Positions 25,497-34,922 of a stretch of 64,000 bases of DNA are shown piece by piece (within the stretch, counting starts at the first letter, position 1; every line of letters begins with the position of its first letter). The notes below the pieces were generated by a model. That model was given only the letters and a program-made list of their open reading frames with translations. It had not been told where the DNA came from and did no database searches. This DNA is from Paenibacillus sp. UNC451MF (GTDB lineage: Bacteria > Bacillota > Bacilli > Paenibacillales > NBRC-103111): positions 1 through 64,000 of the forward strand of contig NZ_JMLS01000025.1 of NCBI RefSeq assembly GCF_000686845.1, given 5' to 3'. The position numbers were made by a program, and so were the translations under genes.

Positions 25497-27074
25497 TTAT
25501 TCAAATCCGAACGATCGAATGAACGATTTAAATCCAGAAAGCCCTATTTCGGTCCGTTTGTATACCCCTGCATCCTGGAGAACATTAGCAAACTTTTGTC
25601 CGATAGCTTGACGAAGCAGCTCTTCAACCGTTTGCAAAGGCAGTCCTATACCGTGTCCGGCGATCAATTCCGCAATCCATTCGCGATGCTTGTGAAGCGG
25701 ATGCTCGGCATGCTCTGTTATGCTCGAGTCAAAAGCTAGAGACCCCGTCAGTACCTGGGCCAAGAGCTCCATTTCGTCCTTGAGCCGTCCAGGGAGTACA
25801 GCCAGGCCCATCACTTCAATCAAGCCGATATTTTCCTTCTTAATATGATGAAGAGGCTGGTGAGGGTGGAAAATCCCGTCCGGGTGCTCCTCACTGGTCC
25901 TATTATTGCGCAGCACAAGATCCAGCTCATATTCCCCGTTTGCATTGTTACGAGCAATAGGAGTGATAGTATTGTGAGGTATTCGTACACCATCCCGTTC
26001 AGTGTGAGCCAATATATCATGATCTGGATCGCTATATTGCTTCCATTCGTTCAAAATCGTATCGGCCAGCTTCAACAGCTGGGATCTGTTATGTCCGGAA
26101 ATACGAATCACGGACATCGGCCATTTCACAATACCTAGCTTCACATTCGGATAATCCGGATGGGACATACTGCTCTCGACCGGAGCCTTCTCCATCGGAA
26201 AGCGATGCTTGCCGCCTTGGAAGTGATCGTGATTCAGAATCGAACCGCCCACTATCGGCAGGTCTGCATTAGCCCCGATAAAATAATGAGGGAACTGATC
26301 GATAAAATCAAACAATCGATAAAACGTCTGCTTCGAGGTTTGCATCGGACGGTGTTGATGGTCCAAGATGATGCTGTGCTCATTGTAATATACATAGGGC
26401 GAATATTGAAAATACCATGGATCCCCGTCCAGCTCAAGCGGAATGACCCTCAAGTTCTGTCGCGCAGGATGATTAAGCCGTCCTGCGTAGCCTACATTAT
26501 CGATACATAGCAAGCATTTTGGATAGTTGCTCTGCGGGGCTGTTTTAAGCAGCGCAATTTCCTTGGGATCCTTCTCCGGCTTGGAGAGGTTGACTGTAAT
26601 CTCCAGTTCGCCGTACTCCGTCGGTGCCAGCCAGTATTGGTTTTTGGCGATCCGATCTACACGGATATAGTTAGAATCAATACATAACCTATAGAATTCG
26701 TTCGTAGCCCGTTCCACGCTATCCTGCTTCGCCGTCTTCCAGAAGCGCCCGGCAATCTCCGATTGTCGTGGCATCAGGCAGCCCATCATTTTGGCATCCA
26801 GCAGATCGCGGAGCGTTGTGTTGTTGTCTTCAAGAATTCCGGTTTCTGCCGCATAATCAAGCAGCACCTCCAACAGCGCTACCGGACTGTCGATATGCTC
26901 CTCCTCGACGGCGCCGCCGTATGGCTCGCTGATTCGAAGCAGCTCCAGCAGGGCGTTGCGCGCGGCGTAGATGTCGATCGGCTCCAGCAGCTTTTGCCGA
27001 ATGCCGAACTGAAGCAGCCGTTCAATCGTTAGAGCGGCCGTCTCCTCCCGGTTCATTCCGGTTGTGTCATTCAT
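25497..27074 (-). CDS. galT: UDP-glucose--hexose-1-phosphate uridylyltransferase (class II GalT)
   Basis: A 525-residue Leloir pathway enzyme of the long Gram-positive class II, which transfers UMP from UDP-glucose to galactose-1-phosphate. Family motifs include YPKCLLCIDNVGYAGR, the segment NLRVIPLELDGDPWYFQYSPYVYYNEH and the His cluster GSILNHDHFQGGKH that serves the uridylyl-His mechanism. Length is normal. SD AAGGAG lies 10 nt before ATG. It is the last gene of galK-galE-galT, 46 bp after galE, and is followed by a strong terminator. Confidence 0.95.
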   Translation of the reverse strand: MNDTTGMNREETAALTIERLLQFGIRQKLLEPIDIYAARNALLELLRISEPYGGAVEEEHIDSPVALLEVLLDYAAETGILEDNNTTLRDLLDAKMMGCLMPRQSEIAGRFWKTAKQDSVERATNEFYRLCIDSNYIRVDRIAKNQYWLAPTEYGELEITVNLSKPEKDPKEIALLKTAPQSNYPKCLLCIDNVGYAGRLNHPARQNLRVIPLELDGDPWYFQYSPYVYYNEHSIILDHQHRPMQTSKQTFYRLFDFIDQFPHYFIGANADLPIVGGSILNHDHFQGGKHRFPMEKAPVESSMSHPDYPNVKLGIVKWPMSVIRISGHNRSQLLKLADTILNEWKQYSDPDHDILAHTERDGVRIPHNTITPIARNNANGEYELDLVLRNNRTSEEHPDGIFHPHQPLHHIKKENIGLIEVMGLAVLPGRLKDEMELLAQVLTGSLAFDSSITEHAEHPLHKHREWIAELIAGHGIGLPLQTVEELLRQAIGQKFANVLQDAGVYKRTEIGLSGFKSFIRSFGFE

Positions 27075-27120
27075 AGCGCACGATCTCCTTTTTTGCAGCT
27101 TGTAGGCTGCATAGACTTAA

Positions 27121-28107
27121 TTACTTGGCGTACCCGTTCGGATGGCTTTGATGCCATGCCCATGCCGTTTCAATAATTTGTTCCAGACTATCGCGTTTCG
27201 GCTGCCAGTCAAGCTCTGCCTTTGTCCGTTCCGAAGATGCGATAAGCACCGCAGGATCACCTGCGCGGCGCGCCTCTACAACCGCAGGAATAGCGTGACC
27301 CGTTACTTTGCGGGCAATATCGACCACTTCTTTAACGGAGAAGCCTTTGCCGTTGCCGAGGTTGTAAATGCTGCTTTCGCCGCCTTTGCGCAGCTTCTCG
27401 ACCGCAAGGATGTGAGCGTCGGATAAATCTGTAACGTGAATGTAATCACGGATGCAAGTACCGTCCGGCGTCGCATAATCTTCTCCGAAAATCGAGATAT
27501 GAGGCCGCTGTCCAAGCGCCACCTGCAATATGATCGGAATCAGATGGGTTTCCGGCGAATGGTCTTCCCCGATACGTCCGCTTTCATGGGCTCCAGCCGC
27601 GTTAAAATAGCGAAGCGACACATATTTGATGCCGTGTGCGGTATCGAACCAACGCATCATTTTTTCCATGGCAAGCTTGGTTTCGCCGTAAGCATTTGTA
27701 GGGAGCGTACGGTCACTTTCGACGATAGGCACGTTCTCCGGTTCACCATAAGTAGCGGCCGTGGACGAGAAGACGATCTTTTTCACGCCGTACTCGTTCA
27801 TTTTTTCCAGCAAGCACAGGGTTCCGTACACATTGTTATGATAATACTTGGCCGGATTCTGCATGCTCTCTCCAACCAGTGAATTGGCTGCAAAATGAAT
27901 GACCGCTTCGATGTTGTTTTCCTTAAACACCGTATCCATAAATGCCGCATCGCGAAGATCGCCAACGTACAGCTTCCCGCCTAACACCGCCTCACGGTGA
28001 CCCTGCTGCAGGTTGTCGACTACGACAACCTCCTCGTTCCTTGCCAAAAGCTCTGCAACCGTATGCGAGCCGATATACCCCGCTCCACCTGTTACCAATA
28101 TAGCCAT
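27121..28107 (-). CDS. galE: UDP-glucose 4-epimerase
   Basis: A 328-residue short-chain dehydrogenase that interconverts UDP-galactose and UDP-glucose with bound NAD. Motifs are [10 protein letters not shown] at the N-terminus, the catalytic Ser-Ser-Thr in FSSTAATYG, and YGETK (Tyr and Lys of YxxxK) near 146-150. RDYIHVTDL and LGNGKGFSV are also typical. GGGGAGG precedes ATG by about 8 nt. It lies between galK (83 bp) and galT (46 bp) on the same strand. It completes the Leloir pathway here and may also feed cell-surface sugar synthesis. Confidence 0.95.
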   Translation of the reverse strand: MAILVTGGAGYIGSHTVAELLARNEEVVVVDNLQQGHREAVLGGKLYVGDLRDAAFMDTVFKENNIEAVIHFAANSLVGESMQNPAKYYHNNVYGTLCLLEKMNEYGVKKIVFSSTAATYGEPENVPIVESDRTLPTNAYGETKLAMEKMMRWFDTAHGIKYVSLRYFNAAGAHESGRIGEDHSPETHLIPIILQVALGQRPHISIFGEDYATPDGTCIRDYIHVTDLSDAHILAVEKLRKGGESSIYNLGNGKGFSVKEVVDIARKVTGHAIPAVVEARRAGDPAVLIASSERTKAELDWQPKRDSLEQIIETAWAWHQSHPNGYAK

Positions 28108-28190
28108 TTGAAATCCTCCCCGTCCTTATGCATTTCATTCGCTAATCAACATGCGGTTCAAGCGTCTCGCAGTCCGACTCTATTCCCGTG

Positions 28191-29366
28191 TTATACCGAC
28201 ACTTGTTCTACACCATTGCCAATATCACATACATAGAAATCTGCCGTTAAGCCCGTTTTCTCCTTGTACACCCGGCCTACTTGCTCAATAAAGGAGTCTA
28301 CACTGTCTTCATGAACCAAGGATACCGTGCAGCCCCCAAAGCCTGCGCCTGTCATGCGAGAGCCCAATACGCCGGTTACTTTCAGCGCTTCCTCAACCAT
28401 GACATCCAGCTCCAAGCAGGTTACTTCATACAGATCACGAAGCGAGTTATGGGAGCCGATCATCAATTGACCGAACGCCTGTAAATCGCCCTGTTCCAAC
28501 ACTTTCATGGATTGCAGCACACGATCGATCTCCTCGACAACGTGCTTGGCGCGTTTGCGTACAGTCTCATCAGGAATAAGATGCTGATATTCATTAAACT
28601 GCTCTAGGCTCAATTGACCGAGCAAAGTCAGCTCTGGAAATTGCGATTGCAGATCCTTAACCGCCTGCTCACACTGCGATCTTCTTTCGTTATATGCAGA
28701 ATCAACAAGGCCGCGCTTCTTGTTCGTATTCCCAATGACAAGCTTATAAGCACCGCTTTGGAACGGTACATGCTTGTACTCCAGTGTGTCACACATAAGC
28801 AGTATAGCGTGATCCTTCTTACCCATTGCCACAGCAAACTGGTCCATGATGCCGCATTTTACATCCATGAACTCGTTCTCAGCCTTCTGTGAAAGCAGGG
28901 CGATCTGTACTTTATCCGTCGGTTGACCTTCCATCGTCAGCAAACCGAAAGCTGTTACCACTTCAATAGAAGCAGAGGAGGACAAGCCTGATCCGTTAGG
29001 AATAGCTCCACTGTACAAAATATCATAGCCGCCTACGGATACTCCTCGCTGCTGCAGCTCACGAATAATCCCTTTTGGATAATTCATCCAGTCATCCGCG
29101 GGGTCAAAGGCAATGTTATTGATGGAAATATGTTTGTGTAAAGGGAAGTTCGTGGAAGCGAATCCCACTTGCTCGTCACCGCGCTTGCGAATCAGCATCG
29201 TCGTCCCGAAAGTAAGCGCCGCAGGAAATACGTAGCCACCGTTATAATCCGTATGCTCGCCGATCAAATTGACGCGTCCCGGTGCATGGAATACGTGAAT
29301 AGGTTCTGTTCCGGCATTGCCGTATAATGCTGTAAAACGCTCTTTCAATGCTTGTAAATCTGCCAT
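28191..29366 (-). CDS. galK: Galactokinase
   Basis: A 391-residue GHMP-family kinase that phosphorylates galactose at C1. The galactokinase signature GRVNLIGEHTDYNGGYVFPAA is at about 30-50, the ATP motif PNGSGLSSSAS at about 125 and the C-terminal GHMP motif GSRMTGAGFGGC at about 338. AGGTGG precedes ATG by 8 nt. First gene of galKET, divergent from an AraC-type regulator 232 bp away; a possible -10 TATACT lies at complement of 29435-29440 and overlaps a pair of direct repeats. Confidence 0.95.
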   Translation of the reverse strand: MADLQALKERFTALYGNAGTEPIHVFHAPGRVNLIGEHTDYNGGYVFPAALTFGTTMLIRKRGDEQVGFASTNFPLHKHISINNIAFDPADDWMNYPKGIIRELQQRGVSVGGYDILYSGAIPNGSGLSSSASIEVVTAFGLLTMEGQPTDKVQIALLSQKAENEFMDVKCGIMDQFAVAMGKKDHAILLMCDTLEYKHVPFQSGAYKLVIGNTNKKRGLVDSAYNERRSQCEQAVKDLQSQFPELTLLGQLSLEQFNEYQHLIPDETVRKRAKHVVEEIDRVLQSMKVLEQGDLQAFGQLMIGSHNSLRDLYEVTCLELDVMVEEALKVTGVLGSRMTGAGFGGCTVSLVHEDSVDSFIEQVGRVYKEKTGLTADFYVCDIGNGVEQVSV

Positions 29367-29437
29367 GAATACACCACCTAATTTAATTTATTGGGCCGCT
29401 TATGATCGTTTGGCGGCACTGTTTTCTTGATATTAGT

Positions 29438-29454
29438 ATACTGCCGCATACTGC
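29438..29454. promoter_or_regulatory. Direct repeats in the galK promoter, probable AraC-family site
   Basis: ATACTGC occurs at 29438-29444 and again at 29448-29454, exactly one helical turn (10 bp) apart. Direct repeats on one DNA face are typical for AraC/XylS dimers. The site touches the possible galK -10 box. Confidence 0.55.
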
Positions 29455-29506
29455 ACTTCACTATGGAACGATGTCAGCATCGCATGGAAAAATGTTAGAT
29501 CGTATG

Positions 29507-29534
29507 TTTACCCTACCTCTTAACATGATATACT
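29507..29534 (+). promoter_or_regulatory. Probable promoter of the AraC-type regulator
   Basis: TTTACC (29507-29512) and TATACT (29529-29534) are spaced 16 bp apart, giving a start about 58 bp before the coding region. Confidence 0.5.
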
Positions 29535-29598
29535 TTTATCCATACGAGCAACAAGTACGAGAACACTATACAAGCTAGAACCTTCCAGGAGGATGACT

Positions 29599-30468
29599 AT
29601 GTCCACCCCAGCCAAACGAACGGAAAGCTACTATGTCGTCTCTAACCCGCAGCCGCCTGCCGAAGATGATTTGACCGTGCTGTTCAGCGGCAGCAGCCAA
29701 ACAAAGCCCGGGCATAAGCCAGGACCCAAGGTCGTCGATTACTATTTGCTGCATCATATTCAATCTGGATACGGCACTTATACGTGTCAAGGGGTGACCT
29801 ACCCCCTCGGGCCCGGAGACAGCTTCCTGATCGAGCCTGGCAAGCTTATCAGCTACAAAGCGGACGAGGATGATCCGTGGTACTACCGCTGGATTGCGTT
29901 CGAAGGAATTCGAGCTGAACGCATTTTGAAGCAAATCGGCATTTCCTCCCAGCAGCCCATCGTTCATACAGGACGCAAACGCAGCATTGGTGTACTCTAT
30001 CACCAAGTGCAGACTGTCTTCCAGACAAGGGTAAGCCAAGCTAACCTGAGAGCGAGCGGCTATCTGCATTTGCTGCTTGCCGAATATGCCGAAGCGCTGA
30101 AGCCCGGTCAGAGCAGCTCTCCGCAGCTCACGAGCAGCAGCGACCAAATCGTGCAGCAGGCTATTCAATATTTGTCCACTCAATATGCAGAGCCAATCAC
30201 CATAGAGCTGATGGCTGAGGCGCTCGGATACAACCGCGCTTACCTGTCCACATTGTTCAAGAAGCATACCGGGCTAACGCCCGTTACCTTCCTGCTGCAG
30301 CTTCGTACGGATAAAGCAAGGCTCCTGCTTCGCGAGAGACAGGAGCTCACGGTGGAGCAGATCGCCTCATCCGTCGGATTCCATGATCCGCTCTACTTTT
30401 CCAAGCAGTTCAAGCGACTGTACGGGGTGTCTCCAACCGAGTACCGCCATGCCATGAAGCGGCTCTAG
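29599..30468 (+). CDS. AraC family regulator, likely galactose-responsive
   Basis: A 289-residue regulator with an N-terminal cupin ligand domain (DYYLLHHIQSGYGTYTCQGVTYPLGPGDSFLI, about 45-80) and two C-terminal helix-turn-helix motifs (ITIELMAEALGYNRAYLSTLFKKHTG and LTVEQIASSVGFHDPLYFSKQFKRLYGVSPTEYR). ATG at 29599 is chosen since AGGAGG (29587-29592) is 6 nt away, while ATG 29593 directly abuts it. It is divergent from galKET and its likely recognition repeats lie at the galK promoter, so galactose or galactoside sensing is inferred. It ends 46 bp from a convergent kinase gene; no terminator is evident. Confidence 0.9.
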   Translation: MSTPAKRTESYYVVSNPQPPAEDDLTVLFSGSSQTKPGHKPGPKVVDYYLLHHIQSGYGTYTCQGVTYPLGPGDSFLIEPGKLISYKADEDDPWYYRWIAFEGIRAERILKQIGISSQQPIVHTGRKRSIGVLYHQVQTVFQTRVSQANLRASGYLHLLLAEYAEALKPGQSSSPQLTSSSDQIVQQAIQYLSTQYAEPITIELMAEALGYNRAYLSTLFKKHTGLTPVTFLLQLRTDKARLLLRERQELTVEQIASSVGFHDPLYFSKQFKRLYGVSPTEYRHAMKRL

Positions 30469-30514
30469 CTTGAGCCCGGGAAGGACATGGTCCGCCTGCG
30501 CCCTTACCATGGGC

Positions 30515-32647
30515 TTACGCTCTAAGGACATGGCTAACCGGCTGGAGAGGAAGTACAAAGCAAATACAAGCTCCTTGGCCGAGGCGGCTTTCCGCCCAGA
30601 TCCGCCCGCCATGGAATTCGACGATTTCCTTCGCGATGGCCAGCCCCAAGCCGCTCCCTCCTTCAGCGGAATTACGCGACTTGTCCTTTTTGTAGAAACG
30701 ATCGAATATGTAGGGTAAATCCTCTGGGTCTATCCCGCTGCCGTTGTCCTGCACTCTCATAACAAGAGCCTGACCTTCAATAGCCATCTGCAGCTGAATG
30801 AAGCCGCCTACTGGAGTATGTTTAATAGCATTATATATAATATTGGTCAGCACCTGGTCAATGCGGTCAATGTCGATGAACACGCTGCCGATTTTATTCC
30901 GTTCCTCAGGGGTTGGAATGGGAGCCTGTACACTAAATCGCAGCCCGGCGTTTTTTACCTCAAGATCATAACGATCGCTGTAAAAGCTCATGACGTCCTC
31001 AATGATCATTTCCTGCATGGAAAAGTCGATTTGCCTTGCCTCCAGCTTAGACAGCTGGAACAGGTCGGAAATCAGCCGATTCAAACCGGTTATCCGGCCC
31101 AGAATGAGCCGCAAATATTTCTCCTGCTGATCAGGGTCGACAACAACCCGGTCAATCAAAGCCTCTACATAACCTTGAATCAGCGTCATCGGTGTTCCCA
31201 GATCATGCGAGATGTTGCTTAGCAAATGACGCCTCGAGGTTTCCAATCGCCCCAAATCCTCGTTCATTTTCTCCAGCCTGCGGTTAGACCGCTGAAGCTC
31301 AGCCGTACGTTCCTTGATCCGGTGCTCCAGTCCCATATTCAGCTCGCGCAGCTGACGGGATAAGGTCTCTACGGAAGCAAACGCTTTGAATGATTTGAGA
31401 CTAATAATAAAGGATGTCATGAATATAAAATAAAACAACCCATAGGACGAAATATCCCCCACGCGAATCCATTGATTGTAATACAAAATGTCCACTATAA
31501 CCGTGAACGCGTATACCCCCCCGCCCAGGGTCGCAAACCACGCGCCTTCTCTGCCGCGCAGCAGCGCTTTAACAATTCCGGCCATGACATAACTGCAAAC
31601 CAGCAACGTGATAACCTGATACGCTTGGGTAGTGAATGTAAATATCTCTGGGGGAAGCACCGTGACAGCCAAAGAGAACAGAACTCCTGTCACCTGTGTC
31701 CCAATAACAAAAGAACGCTTAATTTCTTGCGGATACAAGGACTTGCAAAACATAACTGCCAACGGCAGCCCAAGGTAAAAACAATAGTATTCGATTCGCA
31801 AGCCGCATTCCCACGGGATAGACGGGAACATTTGCAGCGCTGCTCCTGCGCCAACGTACATTGCACGGATGCCAACAGCTATACAGAATAGAGAAAAGTA
31901 AAGGGATCCCCTTTCCTTGAACCGGATGAGGAATAGTCCAAAATGATACAGTCCCATTAGCAGTAAACTGCCTACCAGCATTAAATCTAAGCCCATATGA
32001 TTATTGTGACGGTTAGCCACCTGCTCAGCTGTACCCAACGACAGCCCACTCCATATTCCCCCCACCCGATGGTGGTAGTTCGATACCTGAAGCACGATAT
32101 CTATCGTTGTATCGTTCGGTTTGAAATATACGAGCTGGGGCTTATATCCAGGTCGCCCGCTGTCCGGGCTCACGCCCACCTTACCAGCCTTGGCTAATGC
32201 TTCCCCGTTTACCCAGAGCTTATACGCGGTACGTATGGAAGGCAGCTCTAGAGCCAAAATATCGTCTGTCGTTTCCGTCAGCAATCTTAGGTGAAAGGTT
32301 GCGTAGCCTTTGCCGGATATCTCCTCATCGTCCACAAGGTACCCGTTCCAGGAGGAGGGCAGCTGAAGCCAGTCGGCCGCTTGATGGCTTTCGCCGTAAA
32401 GAGCAGCCTCTTCAGGAGAGATTAAACGGTTCCAATAAAAGTCCCATTCGCCGTTCAGTCCCACAATGCCGTCCTTCTCGAAATGCCAGCCGCGTAAATC
32501 CATGACACCCTGTACCGCCAGCGGGTCCATTCTTTTGTTCGTCGCTGAATCGCTGCATCCGCTTAACAAAAGGATAGCAAAAATAACTGGAATCCATATA
32601 TAATAGAGATATATTCTGGAAACGAAAATCACTTTCTTTCTATACAT
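30515..32647 (-). CDS. 7TMR-DISM sensor histidine kinase
   Basis: A 710-residue kinase. It has an N-terminal hydrophobic segment ending in a lipobox-like LLLSGC, an extracellular jelly-roll domain (about 40-210; WDFYWN, SSWNGYLVDDEEISGKGYATFHLRL), seven TM helices (about 215-410), a coiled coil, HisKA with His in SNISHDLGTP (about 479) and HATPase (NIIYNAIKHTP, DNGSGIDPEDLPYIFDRF, SGLGLAIAKE). Such 7TMR-DISM proteins are thought to sense carbohydrates or other small ligands. ATG at complement of 32645-32647 is chosen although the SD is weak; a TTG 21 nt upstream is an alternative. The response regulator gene diverges 72 bp away. Confidence 0.9.
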   Translation of the reverse strand: MYRKKVIFVSRIYLYYIWIPVIFAILLLSGCSDSATNKRMDPLAVQGVMDLRGWHFEKDGIVGLNGEWDFYWNRLISPEEAALYGESHQAADWLQLPSSWNGYLVDDEEISGKGYATFHLRLLTETTDDILALELPSIRTAYKLWVNGEALAKAGKVGVSPDSGRPGYKPQLVYFKPNDTTIDIVLQVSNYHHRVGGIWSGLSLGTAEQVANRHNNHMGLDLMLVGSLLLMGLYHFGLFLIRFKERGSLYFSLFCIAVGIRAMYVGAGAALQMFPSIPWECGLRIEYYCFYLGLPLAVMFCKSLYPQEIKRSFVIGTQVTGVLFSLAVTVLPPEIFTFTTQAYQVITLLVCSYVMAGIVKALLRGREGAWFATLGGGVYAFTVIVDILYYNQWIRVGDISSYGLFYFIFMTSFIISLKSFKAFASVETLSRQLRELNMGLEHRIKERTAELQRSNRRLEKMNEDLGRLETSRRHLLSNISHDLGTPMTLIQGYVEALIDRVVVDPDQQEKYLRLILGRITGLNRLISDLFQLSKLEARQIDFSMQEMIIEDVMSFYSDRYDLEVKNAGLRFSVQAPIPTPEERNKIGSVFIDIDRIDQVLTNIIYNAIKHTPVGGFIQLQMAIEGQALVMRVQDNGSGIDPEDLPYIFDRFYKKDKSRNSAEGGSGLGLAIAKEIVEFHGGRIWAESRLGQGACICFVLPLQPVSHVLRA

Positions 32648-32719
32648 TTTTCTCTCATCGTATCGCAATTTTCAATATTTGGGAACTAGTAGGATACAAC
32701 AGGGGTCAGGAGATGAAGA

Positions 32720-33418
32720 GTGACAATGTCAGCCGAAAAAATTTTAATAGTGGATGACGAACCGGAAATTATCGAGCTCATTCGATTATATTTGGCTAAA
32801 GAAGGCTATGACGTGATAAGCACGGACAACGGCCCGAGCGCATTGGATTATTTGGAACGCTTTAAGCCGGATATGGTCATTTTGGATATTTTGCTTCCGG
32901 GGATGGATGGCATTGAAATATGCAGACAGATTCGGAGAAATTATGATATCCCGATATTATTCATTAGCTGCAAAAGCGAGGATATGGATATTATTCTCGG
33001 CTTGAGTATCGGGGGCGATGATTATGTGACCAAGCCGTTCAGCCCGAGCCAGCTCGTGGCCAGGGTAAAAGCCCATTTGCGTCGCAAGCAGCTGTTGGAC
33101 CAGCAAAAGGAGGATTCGCAGCAGCTTTCTTTTCCTGGGCTCGAAATCGACTTGCTCAGCCGCAACGTTTGGGTCAACGGCTCTATCGCTCCTCTCTCGT
33201 CCAAGGAATTCGATCTGCTAGCATTGATGGCTAAAAAGCCGAATAAAGTGGTGCCTATCGAGCAATTGTACAAAATGGCTTGGGGAGTGGATAGCAACGG
33301 AGATACCCGCACCCTCCTCGTACATATTAGTAATTTACGCAAAAAAATCGAGCCGAATCCGACCGAACCGGTATTTGTACAGACGGTCCGCGGCGTAGGC
33401 TATAAATTCAACTGCTAG
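32720..33418 (+). CDS. OmpR/PhoB-family response regulator
   Basis: A 232-residue regulator with receiver domain (acidic pocket DDE near 12-14, phospho-acceptor D56 in MVILDILLPG, K105 in DDYVTKPF) and a C-terminal winged helix (LSSKEFDLLALMAKKPNKVVPIEQLYKMAWG, TVRGVGYKF). GTG at 32720 is 7 nt from the SD AGGAG (32708-32712); ATG at 32726 is 13 nt away, so GTG is slightly favoured. It is the obvious partner of the divergent 7TMR-DISM kinase. The short shared promoter region suggests autoregulation; targets are unknown. Confidence 0.92.
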   Translation: MTMSAEKILIVDDEPEIIELIRLYLAKEGYDVISTDNGPSALDYLERFKPDMVILDILLPGMDGIEICRQIRRNYDIPILFISCKSEDMDIILGLSIGGDDYVTKPFSPSQLVARVKAHLRRKQLLDQQKEDSQQLSFPGLEIDLLSRNVWVNGSIAPLSSKEFDLLALMAKKPNKVVPIEQLYKMAWGVDSNGDTRTLLVHISNLRKKIEPNPTEPVFVQTVRGVGYKFNC

Positions 33419-33423
33419 CCAAT

Positions 33424-33480
33424 AAAGAAGGGCTGCCCAGTAAGATCTCTTGAGACCTTACAGGACAGCCCTTCTTTATT
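33424..33480. terminator. Bidirectional terminator, 33.45 kb
   Basis: AAAGAAGGGCTG (33424-33435) pairs with CAGCCCTTCTTT (33466-33477), with inner GTAAG/CTTAC pairing, between convergent genes. T-rich tails occur on both strands. Confidence 0.88.
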
Positions 33481-33482
33481 AA

Positions 33483-34805
33483 TTACGCTGTTAACGTTTC
33501 TACGGACAGCTTCTTGACGATAATCCGCGAGACCCTGAGTTCATCTGTTTCTTCTACAATAAACTCATATTGGTCGCCGTAGGAGATCTTCTGACCTTTC
33601 TTAGGCGGGATCTCGATATGAGAGTATACCCATCCGCCGATCGTATCATAATCCTCCGTGTCAATCTCCGTTCCGAACCGATCATTGACTTCGTCAATTA
33701 GCATACGGCCATCAATAGAAAACGTTCTTTCATCTTTTTGTTCCAGCACCGGACGTTCATCGGTATCAAATTCATCCTGAATTTCTCCAACGATTTCTTC
33801 GATAATATCCTCGATCGTCACCATACCGGAAGTACCGCCATACTCATCGATGAGCAGCGCGATTTGCGCTCTCTTCTTCTGCATCATCTTCAGCAAGTTA
33901 CTGATCGGCATTGATTCAGGCACTTTGGTAATGGGACGAATAATTCTGCGAATATCCGGGCTTTTTACGTTTGCCTTCAATAAATCCTTTATATGGACAA
34001 ACCCGATAATGTTATCTTTGTCCGGATCACATACCGGGTAACGTGTTCGCATCTCGTCTAGCGCGATTTTCATGTTCTCCTCAAACGACATTTGGACATA
34101 AAGGCAGCCCATGTCTGTACGGGGAATCATAATTTCACGCGCATTGGTTTCGGTAAACTCAAATATATTGTCAACCAGCGTGAGCTCGGTATTGTCGATT
34201 AAGCCGTTCTTATGACTTTCCTTCATCAGTACGCGGATCTCTTCCTCCGTATGAGCAGAATCATGTTCGGAAGCAACTTCGATTCCTGCCTTGCGCAGCA
34301 TCCAGTTGGAGATCGTGTTTAACAGCCAGTTAAACGGAAACATAATTTTATAAAATACAATCATGGGTCCGGCAGACATCATCGTAATCTGCTCCGGCTT
34401 CCGAATGGCATAGGTTTTGGGAAATTGCTCACCTAAAGTAATGTGCAGTGTGGTGATAACGGAAAAGGAAATGATGAAAGAAATCGTATGAATCAATGTA
34501 TCGTTCAAACCGATATCCTTGAGCACAGGCTCAATCATTCTCGAAACGGTCGGTTCCCCAACCCAACCTAAAGCTAGTGACGCTAAAGTGATACCTAACT
34601 GGCACGCGGAAAGATAAGCGTTCAAGTTACTCGTAATTTTTTGTGCAAACTTGGCGCTTGTATTACCATCCTTAGCCAACGTTTCAATCCTGCTGTTACG
34701 AACCTTAACCATCGCAAATTCTACAGCGACAAAAAATCCATTCAATAAGATCAAAACAAGAATCAAAACAAGATTCCACAATAAAGGTAACGGGTCACTA
34801 CTCAA
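33483..34805 (-). CDS. CNNM/CorC-type membrane protein with CBS domains (hemolysin C family)
   Basis: A 440-residue protein with a DUF21/CNNM membrane domain (hydrophobic segments at about 9-30, 60-82, 105-130, 140-160; LNGFFVAVEFAMVKVRNSRIE), two CBS domains (about 215-345; EIMIPRTDMGC, DEYGGTSGMVTIEDIIEEIVGEI) and a C-terminal CorC_HlyC domain. Relatives export Mg2+ or affect cobalt and magnesium resistance. The only possible start is TTG at complement of 34803-34805, since an in-frame stop lies upstream with no ATG or GTG between. A perfect hairpin separates it from the strongest SD. A consensus promoter lies 80 nt upstream. Confidence 0.9.
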   Translation of the reverse strand: MSSDPLPLLWNLVLILVLILLNGFFVAVEFAMVKVRNSRIETLAKDGNTSAKFAQKITSNLNAYLSACQLGITLASLALGWVGEPTVSRMIEPVLKDIGLNDTLIHTISFIISFSVITTLHITLGEQFPKTYAIRKPEQITMMSAGPMIVFYKIMFPFNWLLNTISNWMLRKAGIEVASEHDSAHTEEEIRVLMKESHKNGLIDNTELTLVDNIFEFTETNAREIMIPRTDMGCLYVQMSFEENMKIALDEMRTRYPVCDPDKDNIIGFVHIKDLLKANVKSPDIRRIIRPITKVPESMPISNLLKMMQKKRAQIALLIDEYGGTSGMVTIEDIIEEIVGEIQDEFDTDERPVLEQKDERTFSIDGRMLIDEVNDRFGTEIDTEDYDTIGGWVYSHIEIPPKKGQKISYGDQYEFIVEETDELRVSRIIVKKLSVETLTA

Positions 34806-34811
34806 TAATTC

Positions 34812-34847
34812 CCTATCCCCTCGGTGAGGCGGATAGGTACACCTCCC
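34812..34847 (-). promoter_or_regulatory. SD-hairpin leader of the CNNM gene
   Basis: On the minus strand a strong SD GGGAGG (complement of 34842-34847) is followed by TGTA, then a hairpin CCTATCC-g-CCTC-acc-GAGG-GGATAGG (34837-34812), then GAATTA and the TTG start. With the hairpin folded the SD-to-start gap is 10 nt instead of 36. The 3' arm also holds a weaker SD (GGATAGGG). Confidence 0.6.
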
Positions 34848-34893
34848 TTAAAAACTCAATTTTTTAGTGTAAACATAAGTAACACTTATATAT

Positions 34894-34922
34894 ATTATAT
34901 CGCAAATAAAGCTCGCTTCCAA
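34894..34922 (-). promoter_or_regulatory. Sigma-A promoter of the CNNM gene
   Basis: On the minus strand TTGGAA (complement of 34917-34922), 17 bp, TATAAT (complement of 34894-34899). The transcript would start near 34887 with an 82-nt leader. Confidence 0.75.
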
